Positions 8,021 to 17,861 of a DNA stretch of 64,000 nucleotides are shown in pieces (position 1 is the first letter of the stretch; the number at the start of each line of letters is the position of its first letter). The stretch is from Pseudomonadota bacterium (GTDB taxonomy: Bacteria > Pseudomonadota > Gammaproteobacteria > Burkholderiales > Eutrophovitaceae), in NCBI GenBank assembly GCA_027624715.1, contig JAQBTV010000004.1, forward strand, positions 1 to 64,000, in the 5' to 3' direction. Made by a program: the position numbers and the translations under genes. The notes under the pieces were generated by a model that saw nothing but the letters and a program-made list of their open reading frames with translations, had not been told where the DNA came from and did not search any database.

Positions 8021-9064
8021 ATGAAGTTTGTTGATGAAGCAAATATAGAAGTGCATGCAGGCAAAGGAGGCAATGGCGTTGCCGCCTTTCGTCGCGAAAA
8101 ATTTGTTCCTAACGGGGGGCCCAGCGGCGGAGATGGAGGCCGAGGTGGATCTATTTATGTTCGCGCCTCCAGGGATATCAATACCCTTTTAGATTACCGT
8201 TTTAAAAGAATTTTTCACGCTAAAAATGGCGAGAATGGTCAGGGTAAAGACTGTTATGGTAAATCAGGCGATGACCTCTATCTAGAAGTTCCCATGGGCA
8301 CGATCATTTACGATGACTCAGACAATTCTATAATTTTTGATTTAAGCCAAGATGGGCAAACGGAACAAATATGCAAAGGAGGCAAGGGGGGGCTGGGCAA
8401 TATACACTTCAAATCGAGCACGAACCGCGCACCTAGACAGTTCACCAGTGGCGAGCTCGGTGAGGACAGATCGATTCGCATGGAGCTCAGCGTGCTTGCG
8501 GACGTTGGGTTATTGGGATTTCCAAATGCAGGGAAATCGACTCTCATCACGTCGGTATCCGCTGCGAAGCCCAAAATAGCCGACTATCCTTTTACGACAT
8601 TACATCCTCATTTAGGCGTTGTTCGTTCTGGGTTTAGAGGCAGCTTTGTTATCGCCGACATCCCTGGGCTTATTGCTGGGGCCTCAGAGGGAGCAGGGCT
8701 GGGACATCAGTTCCTAAAGCATCTACAACGAACGAAATTATTAGTTCATGTAATCGATATTGGCACTGAATACGCAAATACAGAATCAATCGTGCAAGGA
8801 GCTAACGATATCTGTCTGGAATTACAAAAATATGATGAGGCACTATTTAAAAAACCAAGATGGATCGCATTAAATAAAATGGACTTAATTCCTCATGAGG
8901 AACAAGGAGCATGCATTGCGGAGATATCCGCCGCCCTTAAAAAAGGACTCGCAAATAGCGAGCAGATTTTCCCTATCTCATCGCTGTCCGCGGAAGGCAC
9001 TCCAGCACTCATGAATAGCATTATGGAATACATGAGTAAATTAGAAGAATACAAAAAATCCTAA
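8021..9064 (+). CDS. obgE: GTPase ObgE/CgtA
   Basis: This conserved GTPase acts in late 50S assembly and stress control. Its 347 residues comprise the glycine-rich Obg domain (about 1-158) and a G domain with P-loop GFPNAGKST (166-174), DIPG (213-216) and NKMD; the C-terminal extension is short. The ATG has no visible Shine-Dalgarno and sits only 24 bp after the rpmA terminator, with TATATAA at about 8004-8010 as the only -10-like element. Its transcript is therefore either a readthrough product or has a very short leader. proB follows 20 bp downstream. Confidence 0.96.
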   Translation: MKFVDEANIEVHAGKGGNGVAAFRREKFVPNGGPSGGDGGRGGSIYVRASRDINTLLDYRFKRIFHAKNGENGQGKDCYGKSGDDLYLEVPMGTIIYDDSDNSIIFDLSQDGQTEQICKGGKGGLGNIHFKSSTNRAPRQFTSGELGEDRSIRMELSVLADVGLLGFPNAGKSTLITSVSAAKPKIADYPFTTLHPHLGVVRSGFRGSFVIADIPGLIAGASEGAGLGHQFLKHLQRTKLLVHVIDIGTEYANTESIVQGANDICLELQKYDEALFKKPRWIALNKMDLIPHEEQGACIAEISAALKKGLANSEQIFPISSLSAEGTPALMNSIMEYMSKLEEYKKS

Positions 9065-9084
9065 TAACTGGGTCCTGACGAGAG

Positions 9085-10206
9085 ATGAACGCTAAGGCGC
9101 ATCACATGAAACGAATCGTCGTTAAGATTGGCAGTAGCCTGATTACGGCTAATGGCCAAGGGCTAGACTTGTCCGCCCTCAAAGAGTGGACGCGACAAGT
9201 TGCACAGATCAAAAAAGAGGGGTCTGAAATCATTCTTGTTTCTAGTGGAGCCGTCGCCGAAGGGATGCTCCGTTTAGGCTGGAAAGTGCGCCCTACCATG
9301 ATTCATGATCTTCAAGCCGCAGCCGCAGTCGGGCAGATGGGCTTAATCAGGGCCTATGAAGACGCCTTTCAGGTCTTGGGTTTACACACCGCTCAAATTT
9401 TACTCACTCATGATGATCTAGCGAACAGAACACGATACTTAAATGCTCGATCCACACTTCGCACATTGGTCGACCTGGGCATTGTGCCTATTGTGAACGA
9501 GAACGACTCAATCGCAACAGAAGAAATTAAGTTTGGCGATAATGACACTTTAGCCGCACTTGTCGCGAACTTGGTTGAGGCAGATACGCTCATTATTCTT
9601 ACCGATCAAGATGGACTCTTTACTGGCGACCCAAGAACGTCTCAGGATGTTAAAAAAATTGATGTTGCCGAAGCAGGCGATCCCTCACTAGAACAAATGG
9701 CGACAGGTAATGGCTCCAACTTAGGTAGCGGCGGAATGCTCACGAAATTGCGTGCGGCAAAACGAGCTGCCCGTAGCGGAACGCATACCGTAATAGCCAA
9801 CGGGAAAGAGGTGGATGTCTTATTACGCATACTGTCTGGTGAAAACATTGGGAGCAGGCTAAACGCTTCCAAACCTGTGATGACAGCCAGAAAACAATGG
9901 CTGAGCAATCATTTACAAGTTCGTGGCTCACTCACTCTTGATGAAGGTGCAATACGCGCCATAACCATAAATCATAAAAGTTTGTTACCAATAGGTGTGA
10001 CAGCCATTAAAGGACACTTCGACCGAGGAGATGTTGTCGCCTGCACTAACGCATCGGGACAGATCATTGCGTACGGGCTCATCAACTACAACTTCACAGA
10101 AATTAACAGTATTAAGGGGTTGCCGTCAGAAAAAATAGCAGATGTACTAGGCTACGTGGATGATCTCGAACTCATAAACAGAGATAATCTGGCGCTTGAC
10201 GAATAG
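9085..10206 (+). CDS. proB: Glutamate 5-kinase
   Basis: This enzyme phosphorylates glutamate in the first step of proline synthesis. Its 373 residues consist of an amino-acid-kinase domain (about 1-260, starting [16 protein letters not shown] and GSGGMLTKL for substrate and ATP binding) and a C-terminal PUA domain (about 280-360). Two starts are possible, ATG at 9085 or ATG at 9106; AAGG precedes the second at a usable distance and its product (MKRIVVKIG) matches homologues well. It is downstream of obgE, as in many betaproteobacteria. No proA is present here. Confidence 0.95.
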   Translation: MNAKAHHMKRIVVKIGSSLITANGQGLDLSALKEWTRQVAQIKKEGSEIILVSSGAVAEGMLRLGWKVRPTMIHDLQAAAAVGQMGLIRAYEDAFQVLGLHTAQILLTHDDLANRTRYLNARSTLRTLVDLGIVPIVNENDSIATEEIKFGDNDTLAALVANLVEADTLIILTDQDGLFTGDPRTSQDVKKIDVAEAGDPSLEQMATGNGSNLGSGGMLTKLRAAKRAARSGTHTVIANGKEVDVLLRILSGENIGSRLNASKPVMTARKQWLSNHLQVRGSLTLDEGAIRAITINHKSLLPIGVTAIKGHFDRGDVVACTNASGQIIAYGLINYNFTEINSIKGLPSEKIADVLGYVDDLELINRDNLALDE

Positions 10207-10228
10207 ACGTTCGACTCGTCACCTATAA

Positions 10229-10852
10229 TCATTGCCTCAATCGGCCGGCTTTCAAGCGCATTTTTCCTTTCCTGAAGTATGCCTGCAATTGCCGCTCATT
10301 TGGGATATTAATGCCATCGCTACAAATATAGTATTTCAACAAATCACCCCGGTAACTATTGGCAGTTTGGTATTGTGCTGCGCGCCATTGGGGATTTTTA
10401 ACAGGCATCCATGCCTCATCAAATCCAAAACTCGATGCATACAATTTGTATTCACCGGTTTCACAGCGAAACCCCTCATAGGTAATATTCTCACTGCCTT
10501 TGGGAGAGACCGCACGTAAAACTATACTTACTACCCCATCCTCCCCAAGCCGGATTGAAGAGATGTCAACAAAAAATTGAAAGCTAGACTGGCTTGTGGT
10601 CTGGAATTGACTAAACCTGGTTTTTTGAGGCAGTAGTGGCAAATCAACATCCAACTCATTCCAAACTCGTGGTTTCTCGTATTTGTTTAACGTATTTATA
10701 GCTCCGTCCCGATTAAGGCTTCGTCCTGATGAATCGGTCTGAGCATGTGCTTCAAGGTGCATAGTGGATCCGAACGCGGCACAAACCAAGAACAAGGTCA
10801 AGCCTACGAGGCTCCGGACTCGCAAACTCAATATCTCTAAAAAAAGGTGCAT
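10229..10852 (-). CDS. CNP1-like family secreted protein
   Basis: This 207-residue protein has an N-terminal hydrophobic signal (about residues 11-37, cleavage near AHA-Q) followed by a CNP1-like domain; the ENITYEGFRCETGEYKLYA region and the CSDG segment near the end are family-like. CNP1 is a neisserial cryptic protein of unknown role, and homologues in betaproteobacteria tend to lie next to proB, as here, where the genes converge with 22 bp between them. A periplasmic or envelope location is inferred from the signal peptide only. Confidence 0.8.
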   Translation of the reverse strand: MHLFLEILSLRVRSLVGLTLFLVCAAFGSTMHLEAHAQTDSSGRSLNRDGAINTLNKYEKPRVWNELDVDLPLLPQKTRFSQFQTTSQSSFQFFVDISSIRLGEDGVVSIVLRAVSPKGSENITYEGFRCETGEYKLYASSFGFDEAWMPVKNPQWRAAQYQTANSYRGDLLKYYICSDGINIPNERQLQAYFRKGKMRLKAGRLRQ

Positions 10853-11068
10853 ATCAACTTTCTTAAAAACACATCTAACTTTAAGAATATATGTACTGAC
10901 GGGTCTGTGGATGGGAAACCTTACCTGAAGCAGAGGCTTTTGTGCCTAATATCTGCAAAATAAAAGCCATCCGCGATCAAAGGCATAAGCAGTTCCAGCC
11001 ATATAAATTCCCCAATTCGGTAACGCCCTTCTCAAATTAGAGCTGTGGTGTAACTTTTAAAGTCGTTC

Positions 11069-11656
11069 TCAGCTATCCGCTACCAGATCGCTTACCAAAG
11101 AGTCGCGAAAGCTTTCAGGCACCTCTTCAATGTCTACCTTGTAGTTGGGATGATCTATTCCAATACGCAGCGAGGAGCCATGAAGAAGCGACTTCTTCAT
11201 ATCACTCGAGAGCTCAAATCGAAGAAAATGTACCGCAGAGGTTTTCTCAGCATTTTCCCGGTTTAAGTCTTCATCCGCAAAAGGGAAAACCTTATCAAAC
11301 CCAGGAACCTGCACCCAAACACGATCTTCAAGATCAATGAGCTTCGACAGGGCGATTTTTCTTTCATCCTCATTAGGGTACTCAATTAACAGCGTTGCCT
11401 TCCAGTTACTTCCATCTGGAACTAGAGGCAGATAAGCGTGTAATTCCTCATGGATGGCTTCTTCTTCAAAAATGCGCTCTACCCGAAGCATTTCCTGAAC
11501 TTGATATTGCACGGTTAAAGCATTCTCAAACAACAGAGTCACATGCTCACCTAAATGGACCTTCCTAGTTTTTTTATGCTCCATAACTTCGGTACGAAAC
11601 GAGGATCTACGCTTGGCATATTCTTCTAGCGACATCAAGCTTGCTCTATTCAACAT
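11069..11656 (-). CDS. DUF3501 family protein
   Basis: This 195-residue cytoplasmic protein has no signal peptide or membrane segment. It matches DUF3501, whose members almost always follow a rubrerythrin and a GlpC-like Fe-S protein, as they do here (17 bp after the Fe-S gene). The N-terminal half has the RHxVxLGxxxTLxFEN-like pattern (KVHLGEHVTLLFEN). Function is unknown; a role in the peroxide-handling or metal-handling task of the operon is inferred. A good Shine-Dalgarno (GGAGAG) supports the start. Confidence 0.85.
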   Translation of the reverse strand: MLNRASLMSLEEYAKRRSSFRTEVMEHKKTRKVHLGEHVTLLFENALTVQYQVQEMLRVERIFEEEAIHEELHAYLPLVPDGSNWKATLLIEYPNEDERKIALSKLIDLEDRVWVQVPGFDKVFPFADEDLNRENAEKTSAVHFLRFELSSDMKKSLLHGSSLRIGIDHPNYKVDIEEVPESFRDSLVSDLVADS

Positions 11657-11673
11657 TTTTTTCTCTCCAATTC

Positions 11674-13008
11674 TTATAAACCATAAGCAATACGCAATAA
11701 CGTAATGGGGTGACGTTTTTTGACGTCACTCACATCGTGCTTCTCTTCTATACCTTGTACGATATGCGTCGCAGCAATAGCACAATCCGAGCTGATGTAA
11801 TGCGGAGTTTTCTCAATCATCTGATGGAAAACTGGCCGACCAATTTTCATCGAATCGGCGAAGTATTCCTTCTTAACGCCCCATGTGCCGTCATGTCCGG
11901 AGCACCGCTCCACCGTATTCACGGTGGTACCTGGAACCCGTTCCAACATTTCTTTTGTCTTTAGCCCAATATTTTGCACGCGCAAATGACAGGGTACGTG
12001 ATACGAAACTTGCCCCAAAGATTCTTTAAAGTCGGTATTGAGAAGGCCATCACGATCACGCATCACAAAATATTCAAATGGATCGAACATAGCCTTCGCT
12101 ACCAACTGCACATCCTCATCATCGGCGAAAAGAAGTGGTAATTCCTGCTTAAACATTAAAGTGCATGATGGCACAGCGGTCATGAGTGCATAGCCCTGCC
12201 GGGCGTACTTAACCATTTGAGGGATATTTTTTTCTTTTAATTTTTTAACTGCTTCGAGGTCACCCAGCTCTAACTTAGGCATCCCGCAACAAGCCTCTTT
12301 TTGAACCGCGACAGCCAAAATTTGATTATGGTCGAGCACCTTAAATAGGTCGTCACCAATATTCGGTTCGTTGTAGTTCACGTAACACGTAACGAACACG
12401 GCCACCCTTCCAGGAGTTCTCTGACCTTCTTGAGACGAGACTGTACCCGCTTTGGGTAAGTGGGATCTAAAGGTTTTACCCGCGTATTTTGGTAACTTGC
12501 GATCCTTGTGAATACCAAGCGTTTTGTCCATTATCGAGCGCGTCACCTTGTTCGTGTTAACAGCATTAATCGTCTGAACAACCACAGGAATGGACGAGAG
12601 TTTTCCCAGTACATCCGTATTGGACAATAATTTATCCCTAAACTTTGTCTGACCGTTTTTGAATTTTTGTGCCTTCGCACGCAACATTAAATGGGGGAAA
12701 TCAACATTCCATTCGTGCGGTGGCACATACGGACATTTACTCATGTAACACATGTCGCACAAATAGCACTTATCAACTACTTTTGAATAATCCTCTTTAG
12801 CAACACCGTCCACCTCCATCGTGGAGCTTTCATCAATTAAATCGAAGAGCGTTGGGAAAGTCGTGCATAAATTGACGCAACGCCGACACCCATGACAAAT
12901 ATCAAATACACGCTCCATCTCTTCATAAAGCGGCTCTTCCTTGTAGAACTCCTCATCCTCCCAGTTCAGAGGGTGACGCGTTGGTGCTTCTAGACTACCT
13001 TCTCGCAT
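11674..13008 (-). CDS. GlpC/heterodisulfide-reductase-like Fe-S protein
   Basis: This 444-residue protein has two N-terminal [4Fe-4S] motifs (CHGCRRCVNLC and CYLCDMCYMSKC, within about residues 38-92) and two CCG domains (ACCGMPKLELGD in the middle; HVPCHLRVQN and RCSGHDGTWG near the C-terminus). The layout resembles GlpC and HdrB/D subunits, which pass electrons between flavoproteins and quinones or thiols. It has no transmembrane helix. Its place between rubrerythrin and DUF3501 suggests that it feeds electrons to rubrerythrin in place of a rubredoxin; that is an inference. It is not glpC itself, as glpA and glpB are absent. Confidence 0.87.
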   Translation of the reverse strand: MREGSLEAPTRHPLNWEDEEFYKEEPLYEEMERVFDICHGCRRCVNLCTTFPTLFDLIDESSTMEVDGVAKEDYSKVVDKCYLCDMCYMSKCPYVPPHEWNVDFPHLMLRAKAQKFKNGQTKFRDKLLSNTDVLGKLSSIPVVVQTINAVNTNKVTRSIMDKTLGIHKDRKLPKYAGKTFRSHLPKAGTVSSQEGQRTPGRVAVFVTCYVNYNEPNIGDDLFKVLDHNQILAVAVQKEACCGMPKLELGDLEAVKKLKEKNIPQMVKYARQGYALMTAVPSCTLMFKQELPLLFADDEDVQLVAKAMFDPFEYFVMRDRDGLLNTDFKESLGQVSYHVPCHLRVQNIGLKTKEMLERVPGTTVNTVERCSGHDGTWGVKKEYFADSMKIGRPVFHQMIEKTPHYISSDCAIAATHIVQGIEEKHDVSDVKKRHPITLLRIAYGL

Positions 13009-13108
13009 AAAACATCTACCGTAAAATACTCGTCCAACAAAAAAGCGTGAGCAAGAGTTATCTAATGCTCACGCTTACTACTACTCAATTAAACTGATCA
13101 GCTAAGAA

Positions 13109-13531
13109 TTAATCTTCTAGTGCATCAAGAGCTTTTTGGAATCGGTTCGCATGGGATCGCTCTGCTTTAGCGAGCGTCTCAAACCAATCTGCGATTTCAT
13201 CAAAACCCTCATCGCGAGCAGTTTTTGCCATACCAGGATACATATCCGTGTACTCATGTGTCTCGCCAGCTACGGAAGCGGTCAGATTGTCTCTTGTGCC
13301 ACCAATCGGTAAGCCGGTAGCCGGATCACCAACCTGCTCCAAATATTCAAGATGCCCATGAGCATGCCCAGTCTCACCTTCAGCAGTAGAGCGGAATACT
13401 GCCGCTACGTCGTTTTGACCCTCAACGTCCGCCTTGTTCGCAAAATACAAATATCTTCGGTTTGCTTGAGACTCGCCTGCAAACGCATCTTTGAGACTTT
13501 TTTCAGTCTTTGATCCTTTTAAACCAGCCAT
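13109..13531 (-). CDS. Rubrerythrin (lacking the rubredoxin domain)
   Basis: This ferritin-like diiron protein has 140 residues. Members reduce hydrogen peroxide. The diiron ligands are visible as E in [11 protein letters not shown]-x2-H in [11 protein letters not shown] in AGETHEY and E-x2-H in [10 protein letters not shown]. The C-terminal rubredoxin-like FeCys4 domain of classical rubrerythrin is missing, so another electron donor is needed; the Fe-S protein 100 bp downstream is the obvious candidate. A strong Shine-Dalgarno (AAGGGAG) and a well-formed promoter region lie upstream. Confidence 0.93.
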   Translation of the reverse strand: MAGLKGSKTEKSLKDAFAGESQANRRYLYFANKADVEGQNDVAAVFRSTAEGETGHAHGHLEYLEQVGDPATGLPIGGTRDNLTASVAGETHEYTDMYPGMAKTARDEGFDEIADWFETLAKAERSHANRFQKALDALED

Positions 13532-13609
13532 TTATAAGCTCCCTTTCGTTTTTCATTTACCAATGATTATTACCTTCCAGCGCTTTTCGTGCCGCGAAAA
13601 CAACTAATC

Positions 13610-13648
13610 TTTGATATGTGGACTATCAAACTTTAGACAAGTTCTAAA
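13610..13648. promoter_or_regulatory. Two adjacent palindromes, candidate operator for rubrerythrin
   Basis: TTTGATA-N7-TATCAAA (13610-13630) and TTTAGA-N5-TCTAAA (13632-13648) are perfect inverted repeats one base apart, just downstream of the proposed transcription start. Half-site-like GATA, CTAT, TTAG and CTAA elements fall about every 10-11 bp, recalling OxyR/LysR-type spacing. The regulator is not identified. Confidence 0.45.
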
Positions 13649-13662
13649 TTTTTGATCTAGGT

Positions 13663-13691
13663 AGTGTATTTTTTCAGGCTCTTTCTGTCAA
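13663..13691 (-). promoter_or_regulatory. Promoter of the rubrerythrin operon
   Basis: On the minus strand a perfect -35 TTGACA (13691-13686) is followed, after 17 bp, by -10 TACACT (13668-13663). Initiation near 13656 would give a leader of about 125 nt that includes the paired palindromes. Confidence 0.55.
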
Positions 13692-13722
13692 TTTATACTC
13701 TGCAGAAAATTCAGCAAATCGT

Positions 13723-13741
13723 TCTCATGATTATCATTAGC
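13723..13741. promoter_or_regulatory. Fur-box-like site upstream of rubrerythrin
   Basis: GCTAATGATAATCATGAGA (minus strand) matches 15 of 19 positions of the Fur consensus GATAATGATAATCATTATC. It lies upstream of the proposed promoter rather than over it, so its role is uncertain. Confidence 0.45.
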
Positions 13742-13790
13742 TTAAAACCGTCAGAGGCAATAAGAAATGAGCTATATGCTGTGTTTATTT

Positions 13791-14615
13791 TCAAGCTTTT
13801 TTGTTCTCAGACCTTTTGGGGCGAAAATACGAATCGTTGAGAAAAAATTCTAATTTCTCATTGTCTTCCCAACAACCAGGCAATCCAAGCATCGGTAATG
13901 GTGAAAAGTTGCGCCCAGAACCAAACAATTCCAGATTCGGAATTATTTGAGATAACTCAGCGTCGATGGCTGCTGTCGAAAGCACTGAGCAAGTCGCAGC
14001 CTCACCCTTTGGGTCCTCGATTATCAAGGCCTTACCCGTCATCCCTACATATGGATTCATCGATTTTTCCAGTAAGGCATGTCCAAAAATTCTGAACGAC
14101 ATATCTTGCATCACCTCACCGCGAGATTCATAAAAAATATCAACCCACTTAAGCTCTTTCAGCAACCGGGTCAAACCGGGGTTTCTGGACACAACGATCA
14201 CCCCGTCTTCATCAAAAATCGTAAGCGCGTCCCCTTGAGGTGATCGCCCTCTCGCCGCATCATGCTGGAGGACCGCGAAATGTCGCGCATTAAGTGCCGC
14301 CTTTGACTTGGGAAATAAGAACCACACCAATGCATTCAATAAGTCGTGCCAATTTTGAGATCTAACTTGCACCTCGCCAGTCAAAAAAGTACGCTGCTCA
14401 AATCCTGCCTCAAAAATCTTTGGCCTCTTTAATTGAGGCACAAATTGAATTTCAGTTCCGTTCAGATTCAAAATAGCTTCAGATTGCTGTGTAACGAGTC
14501 GATTCAATTCCTCACACGTGGGCCAATTTGATGCATTCAAGCTTAAAAGATAAACTTTGATATCTTCACAAAATTTACCTTCCAATAATTTTTTTCGACC
14601 CTCTGGGTAATCCAC
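13791..14615 (-). CDS. DUF3025 domain-containing protein
   Basis: This 274-residue cytoplasmic protein carries the DUF3025 signature around residues 78-118 (RTFLTGEVQVRSQNWHDLLN, then WFLFPKSKAALNARH) and continues through an FGHALLEK segment. The family is common in beta- and gammaproteobacteria and has no known function. The start is GTG at 14615 without a convincing Shine-Dalgarno. It diverges from the FAD oxidoreductase across 81 bp. Rubrerythrin lies 259 bp downstream on the same strand but has its own promoter. Confidence 0.82.
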   Translation of the reverse strand: MDYPEGRKKLLEGKFCEDIKVYLLSLNASNWPTCEELNRLVTQQSEAILNLNGTEIQFVPQLKRPKIFEAGFEQRTFLTGEVQVRSQNWHDLLNALVWFLFPKSKAALNARHFAVLQHDAARGRSPQGDALTIFDEDGVIVVSRNPGLTRLLKELKWVDIFYESRGEVMQDMSFRIFGHALLEKSMNPYVGMTGKALIIEDPKGEAATCSVLSTAAIDAELSQIIPNLELFGSGRNFSPLPMLGLPGCWEDNEKLEFFLNDSYFRPKRSENKKA

Positions 14616-14696
14616 TGTCTGACGGCGTTAAAATAGATTGCCATAATAGTAGCTCAGATAGAGTTATAACAAAAAAATTAAGGATTGATACGCTAA

Positions 14697-15809
14697 GTGG
14701 ATCGAATTGAATGTGTAGTCATTGGTGCAGGAGTAATTGGTCTCTCGATTGCTCGTGCATTAGCGCTAGAAGGCAAGGAAGTGCTCATTATAGAAGCCGA
14801 GGATACATTTGGCATGCATACAAGCTCGAGAAATTCTGAGGTTATTCATGCGGGCATTTATTACCCAAAAGACTCACTCAAAGCAACTCTATGTGTCTCT
14901 GGGAAAAAACTGCTCTACGAGTACTGTGAGCTTCGTGACATTCCGTTTAAACGTATTGGGAAATTAATTGTAGCAACAGACGATTCGGAAATTGAAACGG
15001 TTAAACAATATATCTCCAAAGCAGCTGAAAATGGAGTGAATGACCTCACATGGCTCAACCAAAAAGAAGCTCTAGAACTTGAGCCAGAAATCCGATGCGT
15101 TGGCGCTGTCTTCTCTCCCTCGACCGGCATCATTGACTCGCATGCTTACATGCTGAGCCTTTTAGGAGATGCAGAAAATGCAGGTGGCATCGTCGCCTAT
15201 CACACGTCAATTGAATCTATTGCGTCCGACAAGCATGGATTCATCCTAAAGACGGGTGGGTCGAACGCCCATGAGATTCATACCAAACTCTTAATTAACG
15301 CTGCAGGGTTACGGGCATGCGATGTAGCCAACTCAATGACGGGTTTGGACAAAACATTGGTTCCGATTTCCTACTATGCGAAGGCCCACTATTATTCACT
15401 CTCCATGCGAAGTCCGTTCAAACACCTTATTTACCCGATCGCTCGTAAGCATGGCCTCGGCGTCCATGTCACAGTCGATATGGGAGGAAATGCACGATTT
15501 GGTCCAGATATCGATTGGATACCAAACATCGATTACACATTTGATAATTCTCGTGAAGCACTGTTTTATGATGCTATTCGCCGCTACTGGCCTACAGCAA
15601 ATCAAAAACAACTACAGCCAGGATACACCGGCATAAGGCCAAAAATATCTGGCCCTGGAGAGCCTGCTGCGGATTTTATGATTCAATCTGAAAAGGACCA
15701 CGGCCTGAGAGGACTCGTTAATCTATTTGGTATCGAATCTCCAGGGCTAACCTCTAGCTTAGCGATAGCTGAATTGGTCAAAAAGCTATTAAGCAGGAAC
15801 ACCTCATAG
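14697..15809 (+). CDS. FAD-dependent oxidoreductase, L-2-hydroxyglutarate oxidase-like (DAO family)
   Basis: This 370-residue flavoprotein opens with a Rossmann FAD motif, GAGVIG (10-15), and a Glu at the second strand (LIIEAED). The HTSSRNSEVIHAGIYYP segment is characteristic of the L-2-hydroxyglutarate dehydrogenase (LhgO/L2HGDH) branch of the DAO family, and the C-terminal GIESPGLTSSLAIA is the second FAD contact region. Likely substrates are L-2-hydroxyglutarate or a related 2-hydroxyacid. Translation starts at GTG with AGGA about 11 nt upstream. It converges with the aldolase gene downstream. The exact substrate is not settled. Confidence 0.88.
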   Translation: MDRIECVVIGAGVIGLSIARALALEGKEVLIIEAEDTFGMHTSSRNSEVIHAGIYYPKDSLKATLCVSGKKLLYEYCELRDIPFKRIGKLIVATDDSEIETVKQYISKAAENGVNDLTWLNQKEALELEPEIRCVGAVFSPSTGIIDSHAYMLSLLGDAENAGGIVAYHTSIESIASDKHGFILKTGGSNAHEIHTKLLINAAGLRACDVANSMTGLDKTLVPISYYAKAHYYSLSMRSPFKHLIYPIARKHGLGVHVTVDMGGNARFGPDIDWIPNIDYTFDNSREALFYDAIRRYWPTANQKQLQPGYTGIRPKISGPGEPAADFMIQSEKDHGLRGLVNLFGIESPGLTSSLAIAELVKKLLSRNTS

Positions 15810-15859
15810 GGGCATAGGCACCAACCCCAGATCAATATCAATCAGTATCGGCACCCAGA

Positions 15860-16891
15860 CTAGGAAGTCACCGCTTTTTTTTGCTGCGCGCTCAATAGGT
15901 CCAGCGCGACGTCAACGATCATATCCTCTTGACCACCGACCATTCGCCTTCGCCCAAGCTCCACCAAGATATCGATTGTTTTCAATCCGTACTGTTTCGC
16001 AGCTTTCTCAGCATGTAATAAAAAGCTTGAATATACCCCAGCATAACCCAGAGCCAACGTTTCGCGATCAACCCTGACCGGACGATCTTGTAGAGGCCGC
16101 ACGATATCCTCTGCCGCATCAATTAATTTGTAAAGATCACAACCGTGGTTCCAGCCAAGACGATCCGCAGCCGCAATAAAAACTTCTAATGGTGCATTTC
16201 CAGCCCCAGCACCCATGCCCGCCAAACTCGCATCGACTCGGTCACACCCCTCCTCAACGGCCACGATTGAATTGGCGACTCCGAGACTTAGATTATGATG
16301 AGCGTGCATACCAGTTTGCGTCTCAGGCTTAAGGACGTCCTTAATTGCTTTGAAACGATCGCGGACATCATTCATGTTTAGCGCCCCTCCCGAATCAACC
16401 ACATACACACATACTGCCCCATAGCTTTCCATGAGCTTAGCTTGCTGAGCAAGACCGGAAGGACTATTCATATGACTCATCATCAGGAAACCAACCGGTT
16501 CCATTCCAATCTCTCGAGCATATTCAAGATGCTGTCGCGAAATGTCGGCCTCTGTGCAGTGAGTCGCCACGCGAACAACCCGTGCCCCAGCATCAAAGGC
16601 AGCCTTTAAATCATGAACGGTACCTATTCCAGGAATCAATAAGGTTGCCACTTTGGCGACAGATAATTCTTCAGCAGCAGCTGCAATCCACTCGACATCC
16701 GTATGACGCCCAAATCCATAGTTGAATGATGATCCTTGTAGCCCGTCACCATGCGCCACCTCAATTGAATCCACGTTCGCTTCATCTAAGGCTCTAGCAA
16801 TTTTTTTTACGTGCTCAATGCTGTACTGATGACGTATTGCGTGCGAACCATCCCGCAGCGTAACGTCGGAAATATATATTTTCTTATTCAT
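15860..16891 (-). CDS. 4-hydroxy-2-oxovalerate aldolase
   Basis: This HMGL-like TIM-barrel enzyme (343 residues from the preferred start) cleaves 4-hydroxy-2-oxopentanoate to pyruvate and acetaldehyde, the last step of meta-cleavage pathways (DmpG/BphI/MhpE). VTLRDGSH near the N-terminus provides the metal-binding Asp, and TGMHAHHNL the two metal-binding His residues. The frame extends 22 codons further up, but ATG at 16891 has a GGGGGGAT Shine-Dalgarno and gives the family-typical [15 protein letters not shown]. It lies 16 bp after the acetaldehyde dehydrogenase gene, its obligate channelling partner. Confidence 0.95.
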   Translation of the reverse strand: MNKKIYISDVTLRDGSHAIRHQYSIEHVKKIARALDEANVDSIEVAHGDGLQGSSFNYGFGRHTDVEWIAAAAEELSVAKVATLLIPGIGTVHDLKAAFDAGARVVRVATHCTEADISRQHLEYAREIGMEPVGFLMMSHMNSPSGLAQQAKLMESYGAVCVYVVDSGGALNMNDVRDRFKAIKDVLKPETQTGMHAHHNLSLGVANSIVAVEEGCDRVDASLAGMGAGAGNAPLEVFIAAADRLGWNHGCDLYKLIDAAEDIVRPLQDRPVRVDRETLALGYAGVYSSFLLHAEKAAKQYGLKTIDILVELGRRRMVGGQEDMIVDVALDLLSAQQKKAVTS

Positions 16892-16907
16892 ATTAGGATC
16901 CCCCCGT

Positions 16908-17861
16908 TCAAGCAACAGCTGGCGACAACTGCAATAATCTCTCAGCAAGTTTTTCACCTGTCGCTAGCGCTGCTGACGTCATGATGTCAAGATTACCCGC
17001 ATAAGAAGGTAAATAATGAGCCGCTCCTTCAACTTGAAGAAACACCGTGGTCTTAATGCCACTGAATTGCCCAATGCCAGCAATGTGGCAGGGATTATCG
17101 AGACCAAATTCTTCGAATTGAATACGCTGTTTGAGACGATACCCAGGGACGTATGCATGAACCTTAGCGACCATGTCCTCAATGGCTTGCTCAATTTTTG
17201 AAGTATCAACTTTCGAAGACAAAACATAAACTGTATCTCGCATGAGCATCGGCGGCTCAGCTGGATTCAGAACAATAATTGCCTTTCCTTTCCTAGCCCC
17301 GCCAATGACCTCGATTCCTCGAGAGGTGGTTTCCGTGAATTCGTCGATATTGGCACGAGTCCCAGGCCCTGCCGAACGACTGGAAATTGATGCAATAATT
17401 TCAGCGTAGTGAACCTCGGCCACACTCGATACCGCAGCCACAATCGGAATCGTGGCCTGCCCACCGCACGTCACCATATTCACGTTCAGCTCATCCAGGT
17501 GTTGTGTTAAATTTACTACCGGCACGCAATATTTACCAATTGCCGCCGGCGTCAAATCCACCATCTTTACATCAGGTTTAACAGTCCGAATAAGTCGATC
17601 ATTCTCAATGTGTACGCTGGCTGAAGTCGCATCAAACACTAACTCGATCTCCGGCATAATGTCGTCGCCTATCAACCCGGTGACACCTTCAGAAATCGTC
17701 ATTACACCAAGTTGTCTCGCTCGCTCTAGGCCATCCGACTTGGGATCTATACCGACCAGTGCTGCCATCTCGATAAACTGACCATGCCTCATGATCTTCA
17801 TCATCAAATCTGTACCGATATTGCCGGATCCAATAATCGCTGCTTTGACTTTTGCCATCAT
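16908..17861 (-). CDS. Acetaldehyde dehydrogenase (acetylating)
   Basis: This 317-residue enzyme converts acetaldehyde, NAD+ and CoA to acetyl-CoA, taking acetaldehyde directly from the aldolase encoded next. It has an N-terminal NAD-binding GSGNIG motif (11-16), [16 protein letters not shown], and the catalytic cysteine C132 in [12 protein letters not shown]. It is a DmpF/BphJ/MhpF-type enzyme. GGGAG precedes the ATG. The gene pair is the end of an aromatic or alkyl-catechol lower pathway; the preceding hydratase lies 18 kb away at 35991-36791. Confidence 0.96.
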   Translation of the reverse strand: MMAKVKAAIIGSGNIGTDLMMKIMRHGQFIEMAALVGIDPKSDGLERARQLGVMTISEGVTGLIGDDIMPEIELVFDATSASVHIENDRLIRTVKPDVKMVDLTPAAIGKYCVPVVNLTQHLDELNVNMVTCGGQATIPIVAAVSSVAEVHYAEIIASISSRSAGPGTRANIDEFTETTSRGIEVIGGARKGKAIIVLNPAEPPMLMRDTVYVLSSKVDTSKIEQAIEDMVAKVHAYVPGYRLKQRIQFEEFGLDNPCHIAGIGQFSGIKTTVFLQVEGAAHYLPSYAGNLDIMTSAALATGEKLAERLLQLSPAVA

